From: Betaproteobacteria bacterium
Lineage (GTDB): Bacteria; Pseudomonadota; Gammaproteobacteria; Burkholderiales; SG8-41
DNA: 64,000 nt
Direction: 5' to 3'
NCBI GenBank assembly: GCA_028292435.1
Contig: JAQGMI010000135.1
Span: 1-64,000 of the forward strand
Position numbers and translations under genes: made by a program. Below the pieces are notes generated by a model. That model worked only from the letters and a program-made list of their open reading frames with translations, was not told the DNA's origin and ran no database searches. Of the stretch, positions 19,421 to 27,773 are shown one piece after another. The first letter of the stretch is position 1. Each line of letters begins with the position of its first letter.

Positions 19421-21010
19421 CTAGTTCGATTCGTCGATCACGTATGCTTGCGGATCGACGAGCATCATCATCAGCATGCCGCCGGGAAATATGTTGTTCG
19501 TCGTAATCTCCCGCTCGTTATGCGAGTGCCACATGAAAGCGAAACCCGCTTCTTCGGTGGGAGAATTGCCGATCGTGCCGGATGGCGGCACCGTACCGGT
19601 CGGGCCGGTGGCGCGTACGGTTGCATCCGGGCCCAGGTACGCGCTGCCCCCGTACCAGGGGCCGGTGGCAAGAATGTTCGCGTCGGGCAGCGTTACCGGC
19701 CCGCCACTCGCGACGTTGCCGAACGGACGCGACTCGAGCGCCTTGTTGTGGTCCTGACACCATTCGAAATAATTCGGCGCCAGCGGGTCGGCGGTGTAAT
19801 AGCCGTTTGCATCCGGCGTGCAGACCACCGGCCGTCCGAGGTAGCTCGGGAATGCCTGATCGGTGTAGACACTCGCGGCCTTATGCCCGTACACGTCCCA
19901 GTTCAGACCCTTGCCGGTCCAATAAAAAATGCCGTCCATGGATTGGCCAGGCGTGGTCGTCGTCGTGAACAGCGCCGGCCCCGCAAGCTTGGTTGGATCG
20001 GTGCTGCTCAATATCAGGTTGCCGTCGCGTCCCAATATGCGAACGTGATTGCCGTGTTCGTGAAATGGATGCTGCCACCGTCCCTGGCCGATGATCCGCA
20101 GCAACACGAGTTCTCCGGGATGCATATGCGGATTGCCGTTGTAGGGCTGGTGTGCATAATGCGGCGCGTAATTCGGATCCATGATGTCCGGCATGGAGCG
20201 GCCATTGATCATGAAATAAGCCGGGTGGTACGGCTCGGTGGCCACCGAATTCATATTGGTGGCGCAGGTGTTTCCCTGTGCCACAACGCATTTCGCGATT
20301 TCCTCGGCGGCGCGGTGGATCCGCGGGTCGATCTCCGAAAACTGAAACATGTACTCGCGGTCGTAACACGTGGAGCTGTGGCTGTACGCCGCGGCAGCCA
20401 GGCGAAAGTCAGTTTGCCCGTTGGGCAGCGTTGCGCTAACAGCACGGCAGCCGGCCGGAACGGCGGACGGCCGCACGATGACAGCGCCATAAAGACCCAT
20501 CTCGACCTGGAGATCGCCCTGCGTCCCACTGTAATAGGAGTGCGTGCCCGGGTTGGTCGCAACAAAAGTGTAAGTGACCGTTCCGCCATGCGCGGCTTCG
20601 CGGGTGAGCACGCCGGGAACGCCGCCGCTCGACTGCACATCGAAGCCCGTGAAAATAATCGACGTGTTGCCGGCGGGCGTCGGCAGATTGTTGGTAAGCG
20701 TGACGGTCACCGTGTCACCCTCGTTGACGATCAGCGTCGGCCCGGGGATCTGCATCGTGGGACAGTTGGCATTCCCGATGGCGCCCGGCGCAAAACCCGG
20801 CGTCGAGCCGGTTGTGCATCCGTAACCCCACGAATAAATGCTCGCGCCGTCCGGCTGGCTGATAAAATTTTCAGCGGCGTTTAGCGCAAAGGTCGGACCG
20901 GTTATGCCCGGCGCGCCCGCGTGCGCGGCCATGGTGGCCACAGCGGCGAGCGCCGCCGCGGCGACCCGCGCGAGCCGCCCGATCAGGCCTCTTATGTTGG
21001 TGTGACGCAT
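19421..21010 (-). CDS. Multicopper-oxidase-like protein lacking the type 1 Cys
   Basis: The ATG at 21010 (GGGA six bases upstream) gives 529 residues; the frame is open to 21058. The signal peptide ends near AAHAG. The N-terminal cupredoxin domain keeps QIPGPTLIVNEGDTVTVTLT and MGLYGAVIV but lacks copper histidines (SYYSGTQGDLQVEMG). The C-terminal domain carries HPFHEHG at 314-320, a good HxxHxHG motif, and FMWHSH with histidines at 495 and 497. The second site has Ser where a type 1 Cys would be, so it matches a type 2/3 pair without blue copper. It is very close to the giant gene downstream (18 bp). The general family resembles extracellular multicopper proteins such as Geobacter OmpB; a partner may supply the missing ligands. 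Confidence 0.85.
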   Translation of the reverse strand: MRHTNIRGLIGRLARVAAAALAAVATMAAHAGAPGITGPTFALNAAENFISQPDGASIYSWGYGCTTGSTPGFAPGAIGNANCPTMQIPGPTLIVNEGDTVTVTLTNNLPTPAGNTSIIFTGFDVQSSGGVPGVLTREAAHGGTVTYTFVATNPGTHSYYSGTQGDLQVEMGLYGAVIVRPSAVPAGCRAVSATLPNGQTDFRLAAAAYSHSSTCYDREYMFQFSEIDPRIHRAAEEIAKCVVAQGNTCATNMNSVATEPYHPAYFMINGRSMPDIMDPNYAPHYAHQPYNGNPHMHPGELVLLRIIGQGRWQHPFHEHGNHVRILGRDGNLILSSTDPTKLAGPALFTTTTTPGQSMDGIFYWTGKGLNWDVYGHKAASVYTDQAFPSYLGRPVVCTPDANGYYTADPLAPNYFEWCQDHNKALESRPFGNVASGGPVTLPDANILATGPWYGGSAYLGPDATVRATGPTGTVPPSGTIGNSPTEEAGFAFMWHSHNEREITTNNIFPGGMLMMMLVDPQAYVIDESN

Positions 21011-21160
21011 GGCAGTCCCTTTCGCGAGAACAATATTTGAGTGGAGCATCGAAAACACTGTGGGGAAATCTTCATTTTTCCCGCCTGCATGCCCTGCTTC
21101 GGCACGCGGGTTTCCCTGTAGAGAATCGGCAGTTAAGTGAAGTGAACGCCACCTGCTTGC

Positions 21161-22693
21161 CTAGCTGCCGCACGCCTTGGTGGCGGGGTCCACCGACGCA
21201 CAAATACGCACTTCGGTCATCAGGCCGCCAAAATTTTCGGCGTCGTTCGACAGATGATCGAGATTCGGCGTGAAGAGGTAGAACGTCCTGCCAACCGGAT
21301 ACCTGGTCGTGTCCGAGGCGTCGAGAATCACGTCGAGCGACTCGCCGCCGCCGAGCGTGATCGAGTTCGTGTCATAGGCGAGGTTGTTGCCGGCCAGGTC
21401 GCGCAACAGTTTCGCGTTATATCCGACGACCCGCATCGGAATGCCCAGCGACGCGAGCGTTTGATGCTCGGTCACATCAAGATCGGAGATGCGCAGCAGC
21501 GCCCTGCCGCCGACCGGAATGTTGACGATGGTGGACAGCGGCTGTGAGGGGCGCTCGACTCCGTCGACGCCTTGTGTCTTCATCGGCCCTGCGGACACCG
21601 TGTCGGGATAGCTGCGTCCATTGAGCAGGAAGTACTTGTCTTTCATGTCGGTCAGGTTTTCCGGATTGAAAGTCATGCCGACGTAATGGAAGTTCGGATC
21701 GAAGCCGTGGATCTGGATCGGGTATTCGACGTCGTAGGCGGTGGTGCCGTCGCCATCGTTGTATGCGTAGAGCGTCGGCGTGCCGCTCTTGTTGTTCACG
21801 CGTTTAACGTTGTTGACGGGCGGCAGCGGCGACGAGCACAGGATGTCGTTATCGCATTTGGTGCGCGGATCGGATTGTTGCGCGAGCAGAGCGGTATAAA
21901 GAGTGCCGCCCAGCGGCACGCGGTTTTGCCGCGGACGGACGTAGAGCTGGCCGACCATGCCCATCTGCAAATGCTCGGGCGGCGTGATATGGCAGTGCCA
22001 GAAATAAGTCCCGGCATCCGGCGCCAGATAGTAGTAAGTGAAACTGCCCCCGACATTGATGGCGACCGACGCGTCCGGCACGCCGTCGTAATACGCCGAC
22101 GCGTTCGGGTAGCCGTGGAAGTGCACGGTGTGCTGCTCAAACAAGTCGGGGCGCATGATCTGCCCGACGTTCGTCAAGGTCAGGAAGAACTCGTCGTCTT
22201 CATCGATCGCCATCAATGGCGCCGGCATATTGCCGTTCAATACGCCGACATCCATGATTGCGCGCGGATCGACGTGGCCGTTTAGCTGGCCGGCGGGAAC
22301 AGACTCAGGATCGGGAACCAAGCCAACGGCGCCGTTAAAATTGGTGGCCGTCGGATCGCCCACCGCATCCGAGTCACCGATCGTATTGAAGATCGATGCA
22401 GGTTGGGTGCCGGGCAGGCCGTTGCGAATATCGGCAAGGCCGGAGAGCGGGCCGAACGCAAACAAATACGTCTGCGTGCCGTCGGCCATGGTCGCGTAGC
22501 CGTCGCCGCCTGAAATTTGCTGACACTTGATCTGCCCGCCCACCGGATTGGACAGCGGATTGGCGGGTGGAACCGGGTGCAGCGCGGTCGTTGTCGGGCA
22601 CTGCACGCGAAAACTTTGCGCCTCGGCGTTCAAGGCGAATGCAGTCAGCATGATTGCCGGCAGCGCGCGAACCCAATCGGAAAAACTCAACAT
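21161..22693 (-). CDS. Multicopper-oxidase-like protein with an intact type 1 copper motif
   Basis: The ATG at 22693 with GGAGGA upstream is preferred over the longer open frame to 22825. It gives 510 residues with a signal peptide ending in NAEA. The domain around residues 150-260 holds HTVHFHG (188-194) and FWHCH (His233, Cys234, His235), then His241 and Met246 in EHLQMGM. This is a complete type 1 set plus HxH pairs. The C-terminal cupredoxin-like domain (residues about 330-505) has lost the usual HxxHxH (only TEHQT remains) and has no final HCH. So T1 is in the first half of the protein, unlike three-domain laccases. It is the first gene of the minus-strand cluster and has a sigma54-like promoter upstream. 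Confidence 0.87.
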   Translation of the reverse strand: MLSFSDWVRALPAIMLTAFALNAEAQSFRVQCPTTTALHPVPPANPLSNPVGGQIKCQQISGGDGYATMADGTQTYLFAFGPLSGLADIRNGLPGTQPASIFNTIGDSDAVGDPTATNFNGAVGLVPDPESVPAGQLNGHVDPRAIMDVGVLNGNMPAPLMAIDEDDEFFLTLTNVGQIMRPDLFEQHTVHFHGYPNASAYYDGVPDASVAINVGGSFTYYYLAPDAGTYFWHCHITPPEHLQMGMVGQLYVRPRQNRVPLGGTLYTALLAQQSDPRTKCDNDILCSSPLPPVNNVKRVNNKSGTPTLYAYNDGDGTTAYDVEYPIQIHGFDPNFHYVGMTFNPENLTDMKDKYFLLNGRSYPDTVSAGPMKTQGVDGVERPSQPLSTIVNIPVGGRALLRISDLDVTEHQTLASLGIPMRVVGYNAKLLRDLAGNNLAYDTNSITLGGGESLDVILDASDTTRYPVGRTFYLFTPNLDHLSNDAENFGGLMTEVRICASVDPATKACGS

Positions 22694-22863
22694 GGTGTGT
22701 CCTCCATCCCGGTTGTGGACGCGATGCGCCCTGCATATAAGGTTTTCACGAGAGTAAGTGCGGCGCGCCTCGAGCACATTGAGGCGAACCCTGTATATTG
22801 CGTTCAACAATTTCCCAATTGGCATGCGGCTTACGTCGTGAGTTGTGGCTCTCGCGAGTAACT

Positions 22864-22879
22864 TGCAAACGGCGTACCA
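22864..22879 (-). promoter_or_regulatory. Sigma54-type promoter of the multicopper cluster
   Basis: Read on the minus strand this is TGGTACGCCGTTTGCA, one mismatch from TGGCACG-N4-TTGCA, with GG and GC at the required spacing. Transcription would start near 22852, about 160 bases before the first multicopper gene. Confidence 0.7.
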
Positions 22880-23020
22880 ATCGTTCGTTTTGCCATAAAA
22901 AAAAAGTGAAATCCGGCGTAAAGGCTTGCCACGCCTTGCTTAATCGGCGGCCGCATTATCAGTAACGCGACTATTTGCTTGCGCATGGGAACGGCCGCGT
23001 GCGCGGCAATACCCGAGAGT

Positions 23021-23036
23021 GGGGAAACTTTTCCCC
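23021..23036. promoter_or_regulatory. GGGGAAA/TTTCCCC inverted repeat, candidate activator site
   Basis: GGGGAAACTTTTCCCC is an almost perfect palindrome about 170 bases upstream of the expected start site at 22852. It shares the GGGGAA half-site with motifs upstream of three other sigma54-type promoters in the window. The remaining intergenic sequence between 22694 and 23293 shows no gene. Confidence 0.5.
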
Positions 23037-23293
23037 AATGCACAGCGCGCCGGTCCGGTACGAAAACGCGCGGCGCACGAGTCAGCTTGGCTACGCTCGT
23101 AGTTCTTAACTGCGCGCTCACTCATCGAAGACAAGGTGCGCTCCGCAACCGGGCTGGCGCAGCAACGAAGATGGCAGGATATGAACGATTGGTCCGCTCA
23201 AGCCTGACCTGCGGCGGACGCCCGCCGCCAGGCGGGTTGAAACGGCCAGCCGCGCACGTGTCGGCGCCCGTACTAGCGTCATGCCGGGAACGA

Positions 23294-23770
23294 CTAAATT
23301 TCGCGGCGCTCGCGCAAGTGATCACCGATCATGGCGACCATCGGAAAAATCACTTTCTCCTCGACCGTTTCATGAATGGTGAGCCTCGATGCTAAATCGG
23401 CGCAATCCGCGTTTTTCATCCGGAAAGCAACCCTGCTCAACAGATCGATCGCCGACAGGATCAACAAATGTTCGCTATCCATTTCAGCTTGCCGCATATT
23501 GAATTCCTCGAGCAGCGGCATCACCTTCGCGAATTGCGGCTGCAGCTTGCCCAGCACTATGTCCGGCAATAACGCGAGTACCGGATAGACAGTTTTCTCT
23601 TCCCATTCGAAATGCGGCAGACAAAGTTGGGCAAGCCGCCTGGCCACGATCATCACCGGCCCGCCTTCGACCATCATGTTGACCAACCGCCCTCGCAAGT
23701 CGTCATGAGCGAGTCGCAATGCTTTAGGAAGAACGAAATTTCCCCTTTCGAATAACGCAGTGTCCCCCAT
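23294..23770 (-). CDS. Hemerythrin-like (HHE domain) protein
   Basis: The preferred ATG at 23770 has AAGGATGAGG upstream; one at 23803 is also possible. The product is 158 residues with no signal peptide, so it is cytoplasmic. It is a four-helix bundle with likely di-iron ligands spread over the helices: AHDDLRG, PHFEWEEKTVYP (HxxxE), DSEHLLIL and IHETVEEKVIFP (HxxxE). Bacterial HHE proteins bind oxygen or nitric oxide, or repair Fe-S clusters; which applies cannot be told. A sigma54-type promoter lies 116 bases upstream of the start, with a tandem GGGGAA repeat further up, so it appears co-regulated with the copper and cytochrome genes. Confidence 0.82.
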   Translation of the reverse strand: MGDTALFERGNFVLPKALRLAHDDLRGRLVNMMVEGGPVMIVARRLAQLCLPHFEWEEKTVYPVLALLPDIVLGKLQPQFAKVMPLLEEFNMRQAEMDSEHLLILSAIDLLSRVAFRMKNADCADLASRLTIHETVEEKVIFPMVAMIGDHLRERREI

Positions 23771-23885
23771 TGCCTCATCCTTCAGTTTGCATACCGGCGC
23801 CATGTCGGCGCGCGAGGACTCGCTCAATGTCTTGAACGTCGACCACGAATCGTGAAGACTTAGTTCGTCTCGACTGCACTGCAAC

Positions 23886-23901
23886 AGCAATCCATGTGCC
23901 A
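23886..23901 (-). promoter_or_regulatory. Sigma54-type promoter of the hemerythrin gene
   Basis: On the minus strand the sequence is TGGCACATGGATTGCT. It has a single mismatch (last base of TGGCACG) and correct GG-N10-GC spacing. The expected start is near 23874. Confidence 0.65.
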
Positions 23902-24052
23902 GCGCTCGATTCGACGCGCTATGCGTACGCCACAATTGATGCGAAACCGCGCCACGCCTGCGTGCGTGGGCATTCCGCTTATCTTGCGCAAGCGCCGACA
24001 CTGCATTTATGTCGGGCAGCCGCTGGGTATGCAGCCGCTAAAATGGGCAATA

Positions 24053-24098
24053 TGTCACGAAACGACTGGGGAATTTGTCATGAAACGACCGGGGAAAT
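24053..24098. repeat. Two tandem 23-bp repeats with GGGGAA cores, candidate activator site
   Basis: Two adjacent 23-base copies (24053-24075 and 24076-24098) share TGTCA-GAAACGAC-GGGGAA and differ at only about three positions. They sit 180-225 bases upstream of the expected hemerythrin start site, where a sigma54 activator would bind. Their 23-base period is about two helical turns, which would place bound dimers on the same face. The rest of 23902-24176 holds no gene that I recognise. Confidence 0.55.
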
Positions 24099-24176
24099 AC
24101 CGATGCATTCACGACGAGCGATTCGACCAGCCGCGTTTTGCGGTCGGACCTACGATCACCGTCGTGCAACGTGGCT

Positions 24177-24689
24177 TTAGAGGAATGCGGGGACCGTCGG
24201 ATCGACTCCGCGAAAATCGGCTTCAGGATGGCCTAGTGAAACGCACTTGCGGATCGCCGAAACCAGGCCGGATGGCACGTCGATCATCAGCAGCAATTTC
24301 CCGCTCGCGATGTGTGGGTGGAACTCTTCGAGCTGGGAGTTTGCGACCTGACTGCCGACGATGGCAGACACCCATGTGCCGAATAAGGCGCCAAATAAGG
24401 TTGCAATGAGTATGACGACGGGCTTGAGCGCCACGCCGTCAATCGGCGTCAGCAACAACCAGGTGCCTGCGGTCGCGCCGAGCAGGCCGCCGATCACGAA
24501 ACCGACTGCGGCGCCGTGCACGAGATCGGTTTTCTGCAGCACGCCGGCTTCGGGCAAATCGTTTGGCAGCATTCCGCGTTTGGCAAGAAAGCGGATGTGG
24601 CGCGACTCGATGCGCTCGAGCAGCAAGGTATCGAGCACCCGCCGCGCCGCCATCACGTCCGGAAGCATGAAATAGAGTCTTCTCTTCAT
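24177..24689 (-). CDS. Glycine-rich membrane protein of DUF1269/stress-protein type
   Basis: The ATG at 24689 (GGAA eight bases upstream) gives 170 residues; the longer frame to 25013 is not supported. Residues 1-60 form a small alpha/beta domain (LYFMLPDVMAARRVLDTLLL, then ESRHIRFLAKRG). Two transmembrane helices with small-residue zippers follow (GAAVGFVIGGLLGATAGTW and ILIATLFGALFGTW). A C-terminal soluble domain ends PTVPAFL. This matches the layout of proteobacterial DUF1269-like proteins of unknown function, often stress-linked. The promoter region carries a very good sigma54 element, placing it in the same suspected regulon as the hemerythrin next door. Confidence 0.7.
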   Translation of the reverse strand: MKRRLYFMLPDVMAARRVLDTLLLERIESRHIRFLAKRGMLPNDLPEAGVLQKTDLVHGAAVGFVIGGLLGATAGTWLLLTPIDGVALKPVVILIATLFGALFGTWVSAIVGSQVANSQLEEFHPHIASGKLLLMIDVPSGLVSAIRKCVSLGHPEADFRGVDPTVPAFL

Positions 24690-24803
24690 GGTTGCGATTC
24701 CATTCATCTGCACGGCGGTGCTCGCTGCCGTATTCCCGCGCTCTTGTACATCGAAACAATTCGGGCGGCGCGATTCGCGCAAGTCGGCCGCAAGCGGATC
24801 ACA

Positions 24804-24819
24804 CGCAACCCGCGTGCCA
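24804..24819 (-). promoter_or_regulatory. Sigma54-type promoter of the glycine-rich membrane protein gene
   Basis: On the minus strand the sequence is TGGCACGCGGGTTGCG, an exact match to TGGCACG-N4-TTGC. The expected start is near 24792, about 100 bases before the ATG at 24689. Confidence 0.78.
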
Positions 24820-24953
24820 ATCGCTCGACGACCAGGGCGGCAAGCGTAAGCATGTCGCCGAAAGCCGCGCGACAGCCCGTTCTTGAGAAATACGAGCATA
24901 CACACGCGATTCACATCGAGTCGGATGCCCGATGCGAAACGGCGCGGATTCAT

Positions 24954-24977
24954 CCCCGCTGTTGGGGCCGCATCCCC
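24954..24977. promoter_or_regulatory. CCCC-N6-GGGG-N6-CCCC candidate activator site
   Basis: CCCCGCTGTTGGGG, followed by a further CCCC at 24974-24977, lies 160-185 bases upstream of the expected start at 24792. The first part has the same geometry and a similar flank (TTCATCCCCG) as the element upstream of the cytochrome operon at 63036. Confidence 0.5.
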
Positions 24978-25014
24978 ACTGCACCGGGATTGCAATACGA
25001 TTATTGATCGCAAC

Positions 25015-25632
25015 CTACATTGAACGTCTCAGCTTCTCGTAAAGCCCGACGACCTTTGGCACATACGCCGCCGTCTCCCGAAATGGGGGAATGCGTTTGC
25101 CATATTTCAGCACCGCCGTTTCGCCGGCGTTATAGGCAGCGAGCGCCAGCGGCAGATCGTTGTCGAATACCTTCAGCAGATCGTTAAGATATTGGGCGCC
25201 GGCCCGCACGTTCTCGGCGGGATCGAAAGCGTTTGCAACGCCATATCGTTTCGCGGTAAGCGGCATCAATTGCATCAGGCCGCTGGCGCCGCGCTTGGAC
25301 AACGCCTTAGGGTCGTATCCGGATTCGACCGAAATGACGGCATGCAGCAGCGCGGCCTCGATTTTATACAGTCCGGCAGCATGCGCGATCACGCCATCGA
25401 ACCGCTGCCTGCCGTGGGGCACCGCGATCGACTCCTGCAGGAGCGGTTCACGCGGCAGACCGGAACCGGCCGCCACCGCGGGCGTTAGCGACTGGTAGCG
25501 GCTGTCGTCTGGAATATTACTCAGATGAATTTCGCCGCGGCGGTCGACGAAGGCGAAAATGTCGCCATCGGCCCGGCTCGTAAGCGGGCTCAATAGTCCG
25601 AGCACTACGAGACTAACATGCAGACAATACAT
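25015..25632 (-). CDS. Lytic murein transglycosylase (SLT family) with DUF4124-like N-terminus
   Basis: The product is 205 residues with a signal peptide (residues 1-21). An N-terminal DUF4124-type strand pair (GDIFAFVDRRGEIHLSNIPDD) precedes the Slt domain. The catalytic glutamate lies in SVESGYDPKALSKRGASGLM, followed by QLMPLTAKRYGV, NVRAGAQYLNDLL and ALAAYNAGE, all standard SLT motifs. The enzyme would cleave peptidoglycan between MurNAc and GlcNAc. Enzymes of this size often make room for envelope-spanning machines, and a type II secretion system lies 8 kb away. CCCCCC and TACCCC lie at 25714-25727, just upstream of the gene, but no sigma54 element was found there. Confidence 0.9.
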   Translation of the reverse strand: MYCLHVSLVVLGLLSPLTSRADGDIFAFVDRRGEIHLSNIPDDSRYQSLTPAVAAGSGLPREPLLQESIAVPHGRQRFDGVIAHAAGLYKIEAALLHAVISVESGYDPKALSKRGASGLMQLMPLTAKRYGVANAFDPAENVRAGAQYLNDLLKVFDNDLPLALAAYNAGETAVLKYGKRIPPFRETAAYVPKVVGLYEKLRRSM

Positions 25633-26313
25633 GTGGTGTCCTTCGGCGTTAGTCGACGCCCGATTTGCATTCGCATCCTAGGCAATCGACGCTCGACGGC
25701 GCAATAAGGTCATCCCCCCATTACCCCTTACCACACGTGTACTTCAGTCGTTGCCGGCATTTAATCTGCCGCCGCGAGTTCGAACACCGGTCTTCTTTTT
25801 CGAACGGTGAATTTCAATCTGCGTGGATTCGTTAACGGCAGCGGCCTCGTATACCGATGCACCACCAGCGGATGAAGCCCGCATTTTGCGACGGGCGGTC
25901 TTTCAAAATGCTTGAATAAATTGTGTAGCAACTACGGAGGGTAACCGCGTAAATTCCCTGCGGGTTTTACAGTAGGCGCCGCTGCCCGCATCGATATCGA
26001 ACCGACAGCCTACCGGTCCGGCTCGCGGGTACGACTTCATTTCCGGCGCTGGTCTGGCGTACTTGGCGCGATTCAGATGCCCATCGAAATGTCGTTCGGG
26101 TGCACGCGCGGAATTGGAAGCGGCTACAAAAACCGCGACTTATGGCGCGTACGCAAATCTGTTTGTGAGGATGGTGTTGCACCGATTGGGTGCGATCGAC
26201 CGCGTTGCGCACACCATTCAAAGGTCGTGCCAATGTCATACGAGAAACGCGACGGCGGGCGAACTTGAGGTAAAATTTCCTTCACAAAACGATTTATGGC
26301 CGAGCAACTAGTA
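25633..26313. other. Long intergenic region, no gene recognised
   Basis: About 680 bases separate the divergent transglycosylase and response-regulator genes. Short open frames exist on both strands but none has a good ribosome site together with a plausible protein. No tRNA-like or repeat structure was seen. The stretch is noticeably more AT-rich than its surroundings near 25800-25960 and toward 26300. Confidence 0.5.
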
Positions 26314-26343
26314 CCCCCTTTAAAAAATTTGGATGCGTATAAT
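26314..26343 (+). promoter_or_regulatory. Probable sigma70 promoter with CCCCC element at -35
   Basis: TATAAT at 26338-26343 is a perfect -10 box. At the -35 position there is no TTGACA; instead TACCCCCTT occurs. This suggests activator dependence. The leader to the response-regulator ATG at 26482 would be about 130 bases. Confidence 0.5.
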
Positions 26344-26481
26344 GATTTCTGCTTCAAGCGGTCGCGGCGATTAATACGGTTGATTTGAAAAAGCCCGGTC
26401 AAGGCGCTCGTCAGGCTTGTCCGATCAAACAAGAAAAAAATCATTCTTCAACTCTATGGCGGTGATTTTCGGAGTTCAATA

Positions 26482-27138
26482 ATGGAAACCAGGCAGCGAA
26501 TACTTATCGTTGACGATCATACTTTGCTGAGGGCCGGCTTGAGAGCGCTGCTCAGCCAGGATCCGGGTATCGAGGTCGTAGGCGAATCCGGTGACGGCCG
26601 CGACGCAATCCGTGCTGTCGGCCAGCTGGCGCCGCAGCTGGTGCTGATGGATCTCACAATGCCAGGCATGAACGGCATCGAGGCCATCTCGGAAATCAAG
26701 CGGCGATATCCGGAGGTACGCGTGCTGGTCATGACGCTGCACAAGACGGAGGAATTCATTCATGCGAGTTTCGAGGCCGGTGCAGACGGCTACATTCTGA
26801 AAGATGCGACACACGAAGAGTTCCATGTCGCGTTTCGCAACGTGCTGCAGGGCAAAACTTACCTCAGCACCGATGTATCGGCAAAAGTGATCAGCGGCTT
26901 CCTTGGCGGCGGTAAATCGCGCGTCGGCACCAGCGTCTTCAGCTCGCTAACCCACCGCGAGCGCGAGATCCTCAAACTCGTTGCCGAGGGAAAGTCCAAC
27001 AAGGAAATTGCCCTTTATCTATATCTCAGCGTAAAGACCGTCGAAAAACACCGCTCGAATCTGATGATGAAGCTCGACGTCCATAATGCCGCCGGATTGA
27101 CGGCCTACGCGATCGAGCGTGGGTTGGTCGTGACGTAG
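26482..27138 (+). CDS. NarL/FixJ-family response regulator
   Basis: The product is 218 residues; the ATG is preceded by GGAG. The receiver domain (residues 5-120) has the acidic pair in VDDH, phospho-acceptor Asp in LMDLTMPGMNG, Thr in MTLHK and Lys in ILKDATHEE. The C-terminal LuxR-type helix-turn-helix reads LTHREREILKLVAEGKSNKE and KTVEKHRSNLMMKLDVHNA. It is a close paralogue of the regulator at 33051-33743 (well over half of positions look identical). No kinase is adjacent; the HisKA_3 kinases at 31065 and 54207 are the candidate partners in this window. Targets are not evident. Confidence 0.93.
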   Translation: METRQRILIVDDHTLLRAGLRALLSQDPGIEVVGESGDGRDAIRAVGQLAPQLVLMDLTMPGMNGIEAISEIKRRYPEVRVLVMTLHKTEEFIHASFEAGADGYILKDATHEEFHVAFRNVLQGKTYLSTDVSAKVISGFLGGGKSRVGTSVFSSLTHREREILKLVAEGKSNKEIALYLYLSVKTVEKHRSNLMMKLDVHNAAGLTAYAIERGLVVT

Positions 27139-27272
27139 CGTTCCCGCCATTTCGCGGGTTGGCTTCGCCCGACTAGAAGGATTTTTTACCCGTCTTTGAA
27201 AATCCGCCCTGCCGGCGGCCGCCGCCCTTAGATAATCCTCTTAAAAATCGGAGCATTGGCGGCGGCAAGACA

Positions 27273-27287
27273 TGGCATGAAAGCTGC
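27273..27287 (+). promoter_or_regulatory. Possible sigma54 promoter of the small periplasmic protein gene
   Basis: TGGCATGAAAGCTGC has the GG-N10-GC spacing and two mismatches to TGGCACG-N4-TTGC. It would start transcription about 30 bases before the ATG at 27329. No GGGGAA motif was noticed upstream, so support is weaker than for the other four. Confidence 0.35.
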
Positions 27288-27328
27288 GTTCCCGCTGATG
27301 ACGGAGTCACCGGGTCCTCGGAGTACCA

Positions 27329-27709
27329 ATGCATCGCTTAGCATGGCTGTTACCGCTTCTGTTCGCAGGCATTGTTGCGGCAGCGGATGACAGGGCCGAA
27401 ATCCAGAATCTGTACGCCGCCATGAATGCGCTTAACCTGGAGCAGCAGGCACTGTTCCAGCAATTTCAGATGCTGCAGGAAATGCGCCGATCCAACGACC
27501 GCGCCTATTACACAAACCTGCTGCCGACGCCCCGTCAAGACATGGAAGTGCCCAATTATGCCGATCTCATCCAGTATCAAAGGGAAGTCGCGCGCCGCGC
27601 GGAAGACCTGAGCCGGCAAAGCGATCAACTGTATTCGAACTTCAGCGAGCTCTCTGCGAGGAAAGCACGGCTTATGCAGCGTATTTTCGCTCTGACGGGC
27701 ACGCAATGA
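27329..27709 (+). CDS. Small periplasmic coiled-coil protein
   Basis: The product is 126 residues; CGGAG precedes the ATG. A signal peptide (HRLAWLLPLLFAGIVAAA) is followed by an almost wholly helical, Gln/Leu/Glu-rich mature part (residues 20-126) with heptad-like spacing in IQNLYAAMNALNLEQQALFQ and again in ARRAEDLSRQSDQLYSNF. Tyr and Met are frequent in the middle. No family is recognised. It lies alone between the response regulator and the convergent sigma54 activator gene. Confidence 0.6.
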   Translation: MHRLAWLLPLLFAGIVAAADDRAEIQNLYAAMNALNLEQQALFQQFQMLQEMRRSNDRAYYTNLLPTPRQDMEVPNYADLIQYQREVARRAEDLSRQSDQLYSNFSELSARKARLMQRIFALTGTQ

Positions 27710-27773
27710 GCAAGGGACTGCGCCCCGACGGCGGCCGTTTAAATTGAATGCAGTGCGCGGGGGTTGAACAGAA

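Noticed and set aside
9809..22693. Calling the copper proteins MofA or a proven manganese oxidase
   Set aside because: The resemblance is at the level of multicopper domains and context only; substrate cannot be read from the sequence.
27144..27160. CCCGCcatttcGCGGG after the first NarL-type gene as an intrinsic terminator
   Set aside because: The stem is only five pairs and the T-run starts more than 20 bases later.
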